In this document: positions 26,080 through 34,973 of the stretch, one piece after another
Position numbering within the stretch: position 1 is the first letter of the stretch
How the letters are laid out: each line of letters begins with the position of its first letter
From: Desulfovibrio subterraneus
GTDB lineage: Bacteria > Desulfobacterota > Desulfovibrionia > Desulfovibrionales > Desulfovibrionaceae
DNA: 64,000 nt
Reading direction: 5' to 3'
Assembly: GCF_013340285.1 (NCBI RefSeq)
Contig: NZ_BLVO01000012.1
Location: 600,075-664,074, forward strand
Notes under the pieces: model-generated
Seen by the model: only the letters and a program-made list of their open reading frames with translations
Told to the model about the DNA's origin: nothing
Databases searched by the model: none
Program-made: the position numbers and the translations under genes

Positions 26080-27165
26080 ATGTCTTTTGAGGAAGCCAAT
26101 CCGTTCAGAAAGCTAGACAAGAAACAGTTCAAGGATGCCGAGAACCCCGACGGCAAGTCTGCCGGTGCGCAGAAGGGCGCACAGTCTTCGGGACAGTCCG
26201 GCCGGGCCAAGGGAGCCAACCGTGTGGGGATGGCGCAAGGGGCGGAGCCGGAAGAGGGGATGGCGGATTTCATGCGTGCCATGACGGGCGTTGCCCGTAT
26301 GGACGGTAAAGGGGGAGCAGCAGGGAAGAAGCCGGAGGCTGCAGCAGGAAGCAGAGCAGGATCAGGCGCACCTGCGGAAAGTTCCCGCAAATCAGGTGCG
26401 AACGAAGATGAGGGCATGTTCTCCATGGCCGACCTTGACGAGTTCAAGGCCGTGACGAGAAAAGGCGCTTCGCAGAAGATGAAGCCCTCACACGAGGACA
26501 GCGGGGCCCGTCAGCGTTCGCGCGACGCAGTGGTGAAGCGCAGTGATGAAGCCTTTGAAGAAAAGCCGGCAGAAGCTTCCCCTGAGGATATCGATTTTAT
26601 TCAGGCCATGGAGGGAGTGTCGGGCATTACCTCACGCGGGCGTGATATCCGCAAGCACCCCGAGCCGGTCCGGAAGGGGCAGGGGGCGGTTCATGCAGCA
26701 CAGGCCCTGCAGGACTTGCTGGACGGCACCATTGAATTTCAGCTGGAATATTCCGAGGAGTTCATTCAGGGGCATGTGAGCGGGTTTGACCCGATGGTGC
26801 TGGGCAAGTTGCGCAGCGGCCAGTACAGCCCTGAAGGGCATCTTGATCTGCACGGCATGGTGGCGCAGGAAGCCTATGATGCTTTGGTAACCTTCATGCG
26901 CATGGCCTACACCAAGGGGCTGCGCACGGTTCTGCTCATTCCCGGCAGGGGAAGGAACTCACCTGAGGGGTTCAGCGTGCTGCGCGAGAAGGTGCAGCAT
27001 TGGTTGACCCGTGACCCGTTCAAGCGTGTGGTGCTGGCGTTCTGCACGGCACAGCCGCGAGACGGAGGAGCAGGAGCCATCTATGTGATGCTGCGCAAGC
27101 TCAAGAAAAGTCATGGTAAAATTCAGTGGGACCGCACACCATCAGACCCCGATCTCTTTGTCTAG
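26080..27165 (+). CDS. Smr-domain protein
   Basis: A 361-residue protein. The first 230 residues are low-complexity (Ala, Gly, Lys, Glu), with FMRAMTGVARMDGK and the related FIQAMEGVSGI as two short repeated helices. The C-terminal Smr domain (about 250-355) has LDLHGMVAQEAYDAL, the LIPGRGRNSPEGFSVLREKV loop and the CTAQPRDGGAGAIYVML end; the GxGxxS/T loop is present in the form GRGRNS. Smr domains nick or bind branched DNA or RNA; stand-alone bacterial forms have been linked to ribosome rescue. A GGGAGA ribosome site precedes the ATG. Confidence 0.9.
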   Translation: MSFEEANPFRKLDKKQFKDAENPDGKSAGAQKGAQSSGQSGRAKGANRVGMAQGAEPEEGMADFMRAMTGVARMDGKGGAAGKKPEAAAGSRAGSGAPAESSRKSGANEDEGMFSMADLDEFKAVTRKGASQKMKPSHEDSGARQRSRDAVVKRSDEAFEEKPAEASPEDIDFIQAMEGVSGITSRGRDIRKHPEPVRKGQGAVHAAQALQDLLDGTIEFQLEYSEEFIQGHVSGFDPMVLGKLRSGQYSPEGHLDLHGMVAQEAYDALVTFMRMAYTKGLRTVLLIPGRGRNSPEGFSVLREKVQHWLTRDPFKRVVLAFCTAQPRDGGAGAIYVMLRKLKKSHGKIQWDRTPSDPDLFV

Positions 27166-27376
27166 CCAGTGCGTCTGATATGGCCTTAGCATCGGGCGGC
27201 AGTTCAGGTTGTCTCCACAGAGTGGCAGACGGTATCGTCCGGTCAGGGGCTGCGGTGCGGATATCTGTTCGGGACTTTGGTCCGTGGGGGGACTGGCGGG
27301 GCGGCCGGAATGGGTCGGTGGACAGGATGCCCGCTATGCAGGGCAAGGGGAGTATGCAGTGTTGTAAGCGACAGGC

Positions 27377-29764
27377 TCAGGACGGCTCCTGCATGCTGCA
27401 GGTGACGTAGGAACATTGGTGTTCCGACTTGCACTGGTACATGGCCTTGTCAGCCATGGAGAGCAGGGTGTCCGGCTCGGTGCCGTGCTGCGGACACAGG
27501 GCAACACCGATGGCGGCCTCAACGTGTATTTCCTTCTCTGAAATGGAGAGCGGACGGCGTATGGCCTCTGCTATGCGCATTCCAGCCTTGTCGATTTCAG
27601 ATTCGTTCCGGATGTTGTGCAGAAGGACAACGAATTCGTCTCCACCGAGGCGGGCGGCCGAGTCCACTTCCCGCAGGCAGGAGGAAATGCGCTCCGCCAC
27701 GGTTTTCAGAACAATGTCTCCGGCATCGTGGCCCAGTGTGTCATTGACTTCCTTGAAGTTGTTCAGGTCGAGGAAGAGAATGGCAAAGGGTGTGCCGTCG
27801 CGTTGGAACATGGCAGCCGCCTGACGCAGCCTTGTCATGAACAGGCTGCGGTTGGGCAGAGACGTGAGCCCGTCGTGCAGAGCCATGAAGCTGATGTATT
27901 CCTCCTGTTCCTTTCTGCCCGAAATGTCGTCCATGACGATGAGCGCGTTGAGAATGTTGCCCGCATCGTTCATGACCGGAGAGATGGATGTGAGGAGCCA
28001 GCAGGGGGAGCCGTTCTTGCGCTTGTAGTGGATTTCTCCGCTCCATTGCCCGCCGCACTGGATGAGCCGCCATACCTCGTCCGGGGTGGTGTCCGGCAGG
28101 CTGTGCAGTATATCCGGCGGGCTGTTGTAAATTTCGGCCGGCATGAGGCCGGTTATCTCCGTGTAACGGGGATTCACATACTCCACGATGCCGTCGCGGG
28201 TGGTGATGGCAACGGCTGTGGTGCTCTGCTCGATCGCTCGCGAGAGTTTGCGTATTTCGTCTTCGGCCTTGCGGCGTTCTGAAATGTCGCGGGCAATGCC
28301 CATGGTGCCGACCACCCGTATCTGTCCGTCTGCCGTTTCTTCTGTCAGGGGCTGGCGGATTACCTCGAACCACTTCGACGTATCGTTTACCTGACACAGC
28401 TCGTCATTGCGCAGTGTCATGCCCGTCTGCACCACGGCACGTTCATTGGCGGAACACCGTCGCGCCATTTCGTCGGGCAGCAGTTCATTATCTGTAAGGT
28501 TTACCAGTTCGGAAGGGCGCCTGCCCAGCATGTCGCCCAGAGCGCGGTTGGCTATGCGGTAGCGGCCTTCGGCATCCTTGAGCCATGCGGGGTCCGGTAT
28601 GCCGTTAAGCAGCAGCAGGAACAGCCGTTCGTGCTGACGCAGATTGGAAACATCCGCAATGATGCCGAGCATGCCTGAAACCACCCCGTCATTGTCACGC
28701 AGGGGAACCTTGCTGACCAGAACATCGGCCTGACGTATGGACTGGTCATCTTCCCCGACCAGCATGGTTCTTTCGGCATTGATGATCGGTTGTCCGGTCT
28801 GCATGACCTGCTGGTCTTCTTCACGCGTGGATACCTGCTGGTGCTTTCTGTGCGGGAAGAAATCATCTTTCATGTCGTCCGTGAAATCTTCTATGCGCTG
28901 TGCTGAAAATCTGCGGAACATCGCGCGGCACAGCTCGTTGCCTCCCTGATAGCGGTGGTTCGTATCCTTCCAGTAGATGTAGTAGGGAATGTGACGGAGA
29001 ATGGATTCGAGCAGCTCACTTTTGCTTGCCAGTTCGTGACGCAGGTTTTCAAGGTCTGAAATGTCGCGGGCGATGACGATATCACTGCGGATTCCATCAA
29101 GTTCTATGGCTCGGGCTGAGATGAGAACCTGACGGGTGCGCCCGCCGGAATCGCGGATGTCGGCTCTCAGGTTGCTTATGGACCCGAGCTGACGAAGTTC
29201 GGCGAACCGTTTGCCGTCTTCGGACGTATGCCATTGCAGGATGCTCTGGATGGGCATTCCCATCACCTCGCGCCAGCTCAGCCCGAGGAGGCGCAGAAAG
29301 CTCTCGTTCAGGTCCATGACCAGACCCGTGTCGGCATTTATGAAGAGAATGGGGTCGGGTGTGGCGTGAAAGGCAACCTGAAAGCGGTTTTCATGCCGCT
29401 TCATGGCAATGTCGGAGTGGACTGATTCTGCCGCATGGCGTTGCAGTGCCATGGATTGGCGCTCCGCTTCGGATGTCATGCGGTGCTGGCGGGCGAGGGC
29501 GTTTTGCTGAAGTTCCAGATTTTCTCTGAGATTACCGTTTTCCTGCGGCATGGGGCAGCGGGAGCAGTGACGGGCGGCGAGCAGCCGTATGAACAGGGTG
29601 GCCAGCAGCCCCGCAGCGGCGGGCAAGATCAGTCTGAGCGGCGAATCCTGGGGAAAAAGTTCGGTCGCACAGTATTGATAGAAGGTGGCGGCCAGGGTTG
29701 CCAGAAGAAATACGAGTACGGCAGAAACTCCGTACTGTTGTGTATTCTTTGGGGACTTGTCCAT
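27377..29764 (-). CDS. Membrane PAS-GGDEF diguanylate cyclase
   Basis: A 795-residue protein. Two N-terminal membrane helices (about 12-32 and 45-65) are followed by a short coiled coil and four PAS domains: ATPDPILFINADTGLV, IPYYIYWKDTNHRYQGG, IPDPAWLKDAEGRYRIANRA and STTAVAITTRDGIVEYVNPRY. The C-terminal GGDEF domain is complete, with LHDGLTSLPNRSLF, LDLNNFKEVNDTLGHDAGD and the active-site ARLGGDEFVV. It should make cyclic di-GMP. There is no EAL domain, and the inhibitory RxxD motif is not obvious. Ribosome site GGGAGA sits just before the ATG at 29764. The gap 27166-27376 shows nothing. Confidence 0.93.
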   Translation of the reverse strand: MDKSPKNTQQYGVSAVLVFLLATLAATFYQYCATELFPQDSPLRLILPAAAGLLATLFIRLLAARHCSRCPMPQENGNLRENLELQQNALARQHRMTSEAERQSMALQRHAAESVHSDIAMKRHENRFQVAFHATPDPILFINADTGLVMDLNESFLRLLGLSWREVMGMPIQSILQWHTSEDGKRFAELRQLGSISNLRADIRDSGGRTRQVLISARAIELDGIRSDIVIARDISDLENLRHELASKSELLESILRHIPYYIYWKDTNHRYQGGNELCRAMFRRFSAQRIEDFTDDMKDDFFPHRKHQQVSTREEDQQVMQTGQPIINAERTMLVGEDDQSIRQADVLVSKVPLRDNDGVVSGMLGIIADVSNLRQHERLFLLLLNGIPDPAWLKDAEGRYRIANRALGDMLGRRPSELVNLTDNELLPDEMARRCSANERAVVQTGMTLRNDELCQVNDTSKWFEVIRQPLTEETADGQIRVVGTMGIARDISERRKAEDEIRKLSRAIEQSTTAVAITTRDGIVEYVNPRYTEITGLMPAEIYNSPPDILHSLPDTTPDEVWRLIQCGGQWSGEIHYKRKNGSPCWLLTSISPVMNDAGNILNALIVMDDISGRKEQEEYISFMALHDGLTSLPNRSLFMTRLRQAAAMFQRDGTPFAILFLDLNNFKEVNDTLGHDAGDIVLKTVAERISSCLREVDSAARLGGDEFVVLLHNIRNESEIDKAGMRIAEAIRRPLSISEKEIHVEAAIGVALCPQHGTEPDTLLSMADKAMYQCKSEHQCSYVTCSMQEPS

Positions 29765-29911
29765 TCTCCCTGCCTTTGTTGCTGCAATTCGGCTGTTCTG
29801 GGGATGGACTGTAACACAAGAGAGTCGCTTGGCAAAGTATGAAGCGTGTCTTGGGGGCTGCAGGGAACAGTAAATAACAACGGAAAATGCGCTGGGTAAA
29901 GGCCCTTGTGA

Positions 29912-30373
29912 TCAGTATAGCGGTGGTATTTTGTCCATGATGCTTTTGGCAATGTGTAGGGGAAGATTATAGAAATAGTGCTTCGCAAAGGCGGTGTTGT
30001 CTGCAGGCGACCAGGTGTTGCCTTCCTCTACTTCGTTCAGGAGTCGACGTTCTGTCTGGCAGGGATGCAATGCGGGGGCGCGCAGGTTCTTTTCACGTAT
30101 GAGGATGAGAAGATCTTCCAGCACAGGGAGGAGATCGTCCGCCGTCAGGGTGCCCTGTGTGAGGGTTTCACGAAAATGCTTCGCGAAAAGACTGTGCGGA
30201 TCGCAGAGAATATCCATTGTTTGTGCCTGCTCGATGAATATGGCGAGCGCAGCGACAAGCAATGCGGCATGGTCGCCGTCGGTTGATGATGCCGCATCGC
30301 AGCGCAGGCCGATGAGGGAATTGATGTGCCGTCTGGCATGTTCCCTGAGTGGTGAGAATGGGGGAATGTTCAT
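29912..30373 (-). CDS. Hypothetical helical protein
   Basis: A 153-residue protein of no family I recognise. It is largely helical, with LLVAALAIFIEQAQTMDIL and DLLPVLEDLLILIREK segments, one possible zinc or redox pair (two Cys far apart) and no signal peptide. Codon use looks ordinary and there is a weak AGGG site upstream. It is separated from the GGDEF gene by 147 bases and from the next rightward gene by a 640-base AT-richer gap. Confidence 0.55.
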   Translation of the reverse strand: MNIPPFSPLREHARRHINSLIGLRCDAASSTDGDHAALLVAALAIFIEQAQTMDILCDPHSLFAKHFRETLTQGTLTADDLLPVLEDLLILIREKNLRAPALHPCQTERRLLNEVEEGNTWSPADNTAFAKHYFYNLPLHIAKSIMDKIPPLY

Positions 30374-31012
30374 CGCTTTGCCCTATATAGGTTTACACTT
30401 AGATAGGTTGGGCGCGGCATGGTTGTCAAGGCTTCTTATAATCTCTTTGCATTCCGCGTGTGTATTGAAGAGATAAGTAGGAAGGCAATAGTGATAGTTA
30501 TCGCGAATGTGGTGATTTTTTTTCGCCGTCGATAATCTGGCGTGCATGCCTTGGAGGAATGCAACAGGCCTTTTTCTCCACGCATTGTCGGGTAGTAATT
30601 ACCCTGCACAGCAGGACAGCATCAATTTGCATTTCATGTGGGGTATTGTATTACGCGTTTATCCGCATTTCTTATATGACTGCGTTGCCTATCTGTAATC
30701 TTAATTTACGCTTTCCAAAAAACACGAGATGCGTTATACGTTAGTTTGATTCCCGCAATCGGTGCTCCGATATGCTCCATAGTCGTCATGGGCATATCTC
30801 CCGCTAGGAGCGCCGCGGTGAATCCGCACGGAAGCGTCTGGTCCCCGGTTCTGCAGAATTGTGACTCCCGCCACTCTTTTGCAGAATGCGCCGTTCGCTT
30901 CCGTGCTGTTTTATTGCCCTTGATCTTGCCTCTTTCCTTTGCTTCCGTTAGCGGCTAGCCTTGGCTTTCCACTTTCTCCCCGCGAAGCGGGATTCAGGAG
31001 GATGAACGTACA
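30374..31012. other. 640-base gap without a convincing gene
   Basis: The segment is visibly AT-richer than its surroundings between about 30470 and 30750. Two short rightward frames (30559-30744, 61 codons; 30746-30958, 70 codons) have poor ribosome sites and compositions untypical of proteins, so I do not call them. The right end carries the leader of the TPR lipoprotein gene, with AGGAGG at 30997-31002. Confidence 0.5.
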
Positions 31013-31618
31013 ATGACTGCAACAACGGTTTTTACCGTGAAAAAAATGATTGTTACGGGTGTTTGCCTTTGCCTCATCATTGCTGCTGCCGGATGCGGCA
31101 CAAAGGAAGCTGAACCGCTGGGGCGCTTCAACCCCATGGGTACTTCGGGAGTGCACAATGAGCAGGCCGAGCGTGCTTTTGCCAAGGCCCGTGTTTTGTG
31201 GCGCGGTGAGCAATGTTCCGACCCCGACAAGGCCATTGAACTGCTGACCGAGGCCGTGACAATTGAACCGGACTACGCACAGGCGTGGTTGCGGCGTGGA
31301 TTGGCCTATTCGGAAAAGCGCTGGTATGACCTTGCGCTGGATGATCTGAACAAGGCCGTGCGGCTGGCTCCCAATGTGGAGTCCTACACCTACAGAGGGC
31401 TTGTGGAGATGCGTCTTGGCAACCTGATGGGGGCCGAGCGGGATTTGTCGCGGGCCATTGAGCTTGATCCGGATTATCACCGGGCATGGAATTTTCGCGG
31501 TGCCACACGGCTTCTGGACGAGAGGATATCCGCCGCATGTGACGATTTCCAAACCGGATGCAAGAAGGGCGACTGCACAGGGCGGGATAATGCTGTGAAG
31601 CAGGGATTCTGCGACTGA
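31013..31618 (+). CDS. TPR-repeat lipoprotein
   Basis: A 201-residue lipoprotein. A signal peptide ends in the lipobox IAAAGC (lipidated Cys at about 28). Three TPR units follow (KAIELLTEAVTIEPDYAQAWLRRGLAY, DLALDDLNKAVRLAPNVESYTYRGL and GAERDLSRAIELDPDYHRAWNFRGA), then a Cys-containing tail (ACDDFQTGCKKGDC) whose spacing recalls Sel1-like or cysteine-rich TPR endings. It is expected at the periplasmic face of a membrane as a protein-assembly or scaffold factor. An upstream ATG at 31002 ends after four codons. A strong terminator follows. Confidence 0.85.
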   Translation: MTATTVFTVKKMIVTGVCLCLIIAAAGCGTKEAEPLGRFNPMGTSGVHNEQAERAFAKARVLWRGEQCSDPDKAIELLTEAVTIEPDYAQAWLRRGLAYSEKRWYDLALDDLNKAVRLAPNVESYTYRGLVEMRLGNLMGAERDLSRAIELDPDYHRAWNFRGATRLLDERISAACDDFQTGCKKGDCTGRDNAVKQGFCD

Positions 31619-31662
31619 GCGTTCTTCTGATTTTTCGAGAAGACACGATTTGCCACTATGCA

Positions 31663-31689
31663 AAGGCCACCCGTACGGGTGGCCTTTTT
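31663..31689 (+). terminator. Strong rho-independent terminator
   Basis: A perfect 10-bp stem (31663-31672 with 31677-31686), a GTAC loop and a T-run. It separates the TPR lipoprotein gene from phage-type island B. Confidence 0.92.
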
Positions 31690-31838
31690 GTTGCGGCGGG
31701 TTGCCTGATGTTTTGCTCTGTCGCGCTGTCTCTGGCAGGGCATCGTGCTGGTACTTGCGGTCCTGCTGTGTACGCGGAGGGGTATGAGGCAAATAGCTTC
31801 TCATCGGCGTGGGAGGTCGAGGCACTTCGGCCGGAGTG

Positions 31839-31853
31839 CTGTCCACCCCCTGT
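31839..31853 (+). promoter_or_regulatory. Shared late-leader motif, copy B
   Basis: CTGTCCACCCCCTGT lies 160 bases before the holin start and is repeated exactly at 44439-44453, in the leader of the structural operon. A looser copy (CCTGCCACCCCTCTGAG) begins exactly 160 bases before the large-terminase start. About 60 bases further on is GAAAATCCTGCTAAA (31903-31917), which resembles GAAAAGCCCTGTTGTAG and GAAAACCCTGTGTTAG in the other two leaders. The gap 31690-31998 has no other feature. Confidence 0.6.
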
Positions 31854-31998
31854 CGGGGCATGTTCGGACCCGCGGGACGCTGTGCCGGGACATGGTTGTC
31901 ACGAAAATCCTGCTAAACCCCATGGTAGCACATGCCGGATAACGGCGTATGTCCGACCGGGCGGGGAAGGCGTGCGCAGAGAACAGGAGGCATACTCC

Positions 31999-32550
31999 AT
32001 GGAATGGAAGGATGTGGCGAAAATCGTGTCCAAGGCAGCCCCCCTTCTGGCAACCGTGCTGGGGGGACCTGTGGGAGCAGTGGCCGGAGCGGCCGGTTCG
32101 CTCATAGGCAGTCTGTTCGGGGTGGAAGCGGAGCCCGATGCAGTGGCCCGCATGCTGCAAGATCCGCAGGCGCTTATCCGGATCAGGGAGCTGGAGCAGG
32201 AACATGCCGCCATGCTGCTGCAGTGGCAGGCGACGCAGCTGCAGGCTGAGCTGGATAATGTGCGCAGTGCGCGGGAACGCGAGGTGGCCCTTGCCAAGAC
32301 GGGGCATGGCGGCGCGTGGGTAACGGGACTGGTTGCTCTTGTGGTTGTGGTGGGTTTTTTCTGGATGCTGCAGGCTGTGGTGGAAATGGGGCAGGTGAAC
32401 GAACCGGCGCTGCTGTTGCTGGGATCGCTCGGCACGGCCTTTGGTGCCGTGGTGAACTACTACCTCGGTTCGTCGCTCGGTTCGTACCGCAAGGACGCTC
32501 TCATGGGACAGGGCAAGGCAGGGAGCGGAGGCGGCAATGCAGCATTGTAA
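31999..32550 (+). CDS. 3-TM holin, gene-transfer/phage release type
   Basis: A 183-residue membrane protein; start at 31999 with AGGAGG upstream. The N-terminus has an amphipathic or membrane stretch (PLLATVLGGPVGAVAGAAGSLIGSLFG), a charged coiled segment (about 45-95), then two strong membrane helices (GAWVTGLVALVVVVGFFWMLQ and LLLLGSLGTAFGAVVNYYLG) with a YYLGSSLGS end. This matches the family of three-TM holins named for release of gene transfer agents, also found in phages. It would let a cytoplasmic endolysin, such as the M15 enzyme at 1530, reach the wall. First gene of a three-gene coupled block. Confidence 0.85.
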   Translation: MEWKDVAKIVSKAAPLLATVLGGPVGAVAGAAGSLIGSLFGVEAEPDAVARMLQDPQALIRIRELEQEHAAMLLQWQATQLQAELDNVRSAREREVALAKTGHGGAWVTGLVALVVVVGFFWMLQAVVEMGQVNEPALLLLGSLGTAFGAVVNYYLGSSLGSYRKDALMGQGKAGSGGGNAAL

Positions 32551-32824
32551 CGAGGAACATGGCTGGTGCCTTGACCGGAGGGTGAACATTTCCACGGTGG
32601 TTTCGGCATTGACCAGCCTTGCCATTGCCGTGGGCATGATCGTGTCGCTTGAAACGCGGCTTGATGCGCTTGAATCAGGCACTGCGCAGATGCGTGAGGA
32701 GGTGCGTGAAGCACGCAAGACCGTGCTGCAGGTGGAGCGTATTGATGAGCGCATCATCGCCATGCACAGGATGCTGGAAGAGATAAAGGTGGAGTTGCGT
32801 CAGCGGCGGGAGGTTCGCCCATGA
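32537..32824 (+). CDS. Small membrane coiled-coil protein, possible second lysis factor
   Basis: A 95-residue protein overlapping the holin gene by 14 bases and the small-terminase gene by 4 (ATGA). One N-terminal membrane helix (residues about 19-38, TVVSALTSLAIAVGMIVS) is followed by a heptad-rich helix to residue about 85. This layout fits an inner-membrane spanin or another holin accessory, but no second (outer-membrane) spanin frame is seen inside or near it, so the role is inferred only from the fold and from its place between holin and terminase. Confidence 0.7.
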   Translation: MQHCNEEHGWCLDRRVNISTVVSALTSLAIAVGMIVSLETRLDALESGTAQMREEVREARKTVLQVERIDERIIAMHRMLEEIKVELRQRREVRP

Positions 32825-33483
32825 CCAGACTGACGGCGCAACAGAAGCGCTTTGTGGAAGAATATCTGATGGACGCCGACGCGCAGGCCGCTGCGCGGCG
32901 GGCAGGGTACAGTGCCGTCGCCTGTGCTGCTGCGGCAGGCAGAAACATGCGGCATGCGGGGGTGCAGCAGGCAATTCGCGAGGCGCAGGAAAAACGCGCG
33001 GAGCGGGTGAAGGTGACGCAGGACATGGTGGTGCGCGAGCTTGCGGCTATTGGATTTTCCACCATGGCGGATGTGTGCCGCTGGTCCGGCGATTCGCTTG
33101 AGTTGCTGGATTCCGGCTCTCTTGGTTCGGAACGGGCGGCCGCCATTGCCGAAATAACCGAAACCACCACGTCGCGCGGGGGGACCGTGCGGGTGAAGCT
33201 GCATTCCAAGCTCAAGGCTCTGGAAATGCTGGCGCGTCATGTGGGACTGTATGACGAGCGGCCGGATGAGGCCGTGCCTGCGCAGGACAATGGCAGGCCG
33301 GTACTGTCTGCCGAACTGCGTGAAAAGCTGGACGCCATGTATGGCGCGGCGCGCACTGCCGGTGCTGAAGCAGGCGGCGGTGTCCGCATACCGCAGAGGG
33401 CCGGACCGGAATCGTATCTTTGCGTCATGGGGGGAGATTGCGATGAGGACGATGGCGATCCTGAGGATGGAAGCGACTTCTAG
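32821..33483 (+). CDS. terS: Phage terminase small subunit
   Basis: A 220-residue protein. The N-terminus LTAQQKRFVEEYLMDADAQAAARRAGYSA followed by a helix with AGVQQAIREAQE is the standard HTH domain of the terminase_2 family, which recognises DNA for packaging or assembles as a ring around it. The centre (SKLKALEMLARHVGLYDE) is the usual oligomerisation region. The tail is acidic (DEDDGDPEDGSD), which is common. In most phages terS is next to terL; here terL is 6.7 kb away behind host genes, but on the same strand and in the right order. Confidence 0.9.
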   Translation: MTRLTAQQKRFVEEYLMDADAQAAARRAGYSAVACAAAAGRNMRHAGVQQAIREAQEKRAERVKVTQDMVVRELAAIGFSTMADVCRWSGDSLELLDSGSLGSERAAAIAEITETTTSRGGTVRVKLHSKLKALEMLARHVGLYDERPDEAVPAQDNGRPVLSAELREKLDAMYGAARTAGAEAGGGVRIPQRAGPESYLCVMGGDCDEDDGDPEDGSDF

Positions 33484-33496
33484 CCTCTGAAACAAG

Positions 33497-33523
33497 GAAC
33501 CGGCAGGATGGGCCTGCCGGTTC
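33497..33523 (+). repeat. Hairpin, first of a duplicated pair
   Basis: A perfect 11-bp stem (33497-33507 with 33513-33523). The sequence around it, GGAACCGGCAGG...CCTGCCGGTTC, is repeated at 33687-33716. This copy has no T-run after it and lies 13 bases after the terS stop codon. Confidence 0.75.
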
Positions 33524-33686
33524 TACAGCGTAATGAAATAACTCCGTTTTTAGTAAGTCACGTTCCCGTTAAGCCGGAAATTTGGTCCCAAAACGGATTT
33601 TCATCGCTTATACGAGGTGCAGGAACGTTAGGTTCCTGCCCGGCGGAGCCAGACAATGCCGAAACAAATTTGTCAGCAGTAACAGA

Positions 33687-33725
33687 GGAACCGGCAGGTA
33701 TGAGCCTGCCGGTTCCGTTGTTTTT
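33687..33725 (+). terminator. Rho-independent terminator, second copy of the hairpin
   Basis: A perfect 12-bp stem (33687-33698 with 33705-33716) is followed by GTTGTTTTT. It ends the island B transcript. Between the two hairpins lie two more inverted repeats: TCCGTTTT with AAAACGGA, and GCAGGAAC with GTTCCTGC. Confidence 0.8.
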
Positions 33726-33775
33726 GAATGGAGTTGCGCCCCTGTTTGTTCGTGACGGGGGAATCGAGGTGCGAT

Positions 33776-34903
33776 TTAGGCGTACCGACCGGTGCGTTCG
33801 TATTCCGGCTTGAACTTTTTCATGAAGGCGGAATCGATGTAGTCCTTGATGCGGAAGGCAAGGCCGCCGCCGAAGCGGATGCCGAACTTGTGCAGCACAC
33901 CGGTGCGGCCGCCGGTGTTGTAGATGAGCAGGTAATCGCCGCCGGGAGAGAATTCCATGAGGGGAGCTCCCTCAAGTTGGGCCACCACGTTGTGGTAGAG
34001 CACGGGGTTTTCCCGCACGGCATATACGCCGACCTTGTCCAGCGGCTGGGGCTCGAACCAGATGCAGTCACCACCGCCAAATATGTCCGGATATCTGGGG
34101 CTTTGCAGGAATTTGTTCACCAGCAGGCCGCCGTCGGGACCGGCCGGAATGCCGGACGGTTCGAACAGGGGGCGTGGGCGCACACCCATGGCGATGAAGA
34201 TGATGTCTGCGGAATGCTGCTGGCCGTTATCGAGCATGACTTTGCCGGTGGAGACGGAACGGACGTAGCCGCCGCCGACCAGCTCAACGCCATGCTTGAG
34301 GAGTGCCTTGCGGCAGAGCTCGCGCACACTGTCGGGGGCGCGGGACATGAAGGTCTTGCCGTGGAAGAGGGCGACGGAGACATTGCCGCCTGCTTCCTGT
34401 CCGCAGGCCCATGCGTTGCCGGCCACTTCCACACCTGCGGGACCGCCGCCGATAACGGCGACGCGCACGTGGTCTTTGCGGGCCATTTCCATGAGGCGCT
34501 CACGTCCCAGGAGCAGATTCTCGATGGGTTTTACCCTGTAGACGTTCGTGCTGCCTTCTTCCACCACGTCATCCACGATGGAACTGCCCGTGTTGAACGA
34601 GGCGACATCGTAGGAAATCTCCTGCCCGGATTCCAGCACCACCAGCTTTTCTTCCGGCTTTATGCCTACGCACTTGTCCACAAGGAAGGTGGCTCCGGCC
34701 TGCTCACAGGTGCGTTTGACGGGAAAGCTGATGTCCTGCGGTTTGTAGTCGCCGCCGAGCATGCCCGGTCCCATGCCGGAGTAGTAGTGGCGCTCGCCGG
34801 GGCCGATGACCACTACCTCGTGCCCCTTGGCACGGATGGCGGGAATATTCTCCATTAGGGTCATGTGCGCGTGGCCCGCGCCGACAAGCAGTAATCTCGA
34901 CAT
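33776..34903 (-). CDS. FAD-dependent pyridine nucleotide-disulfide oxidoreductase
   Basis: A 375-residue flavoprotein. The first FAD Rossmann motif is LLLVGAGHAHM at the N-terminus; the NAD(P)H motif VAVIGGGPAGVEVAG lies at about 148-162; the second FAD motif PDIFGGGDCIW is at about 270. No redox-active CxxC is seen. The enzyme resembles type II NADH dehydrogenase/sulfide:quinone reductase relatives with the GAGHAH start, as also found fused to selenophosphate synthase in some organisms. It is last of a three-gene leftward group with a rhodanese-rubrerythrin fusion and a peroxiredoxin, so a role in oxygen or sulfur-species detoxification is reasonable. Confidence 0.88.
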   Translation of the reverse strand: MSRLLLVGAGHAHMTLMENIPAIRAKGHEVVVIGPGERHYYSGMGPGMLGGDYKPQDISFPVKRTCEQAGATFLVDKCVGIKPEEKLVVLESGQEISYDVASFNTGSSIVDDVVEEGSTNVYRVKPIENLLLGRERLMEMARKDHVRVAVIGGGPAGVEVAGNAWACGQEAGGNVSVALFHGKTFMSRAPDSVRELCRKALLKHGVELVGGGYVRSVSTGKVMLDNGQQHSADIIFIAMGVRPRPLFEPSGIPAGPDGGLLVNKFLQSPRYPDIFGGGDCIWFEPQPLDKVGVYAVRENPVLYHNVVAQLEGAPLMEFSPGGDYLLIYNTGGRTGVLHKFGIRFGGGLAFRIKDYIDSAFMKKFKPEYERTGRYA

Positions 34904-34973
34904 GATTTCTCTCCTTCAGGTGGACGCCTCGGTAAGGCAGCAGGATAGCGATGGGGCGGAAAGGGACAGGCGG

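Noticed and set aside
30559..30958. Two small rightward frames (61 and 70 codons)
   Set aside because: Poor ribosome sites and compositions unlike proteins; they lie in an AT-rich gap.
33508..33813. 101-codon rightward frame after terS
   Set aside because: It starts inside a hairpin, crosses a terminator and runs into the end of the convergent flavoprotein gene.
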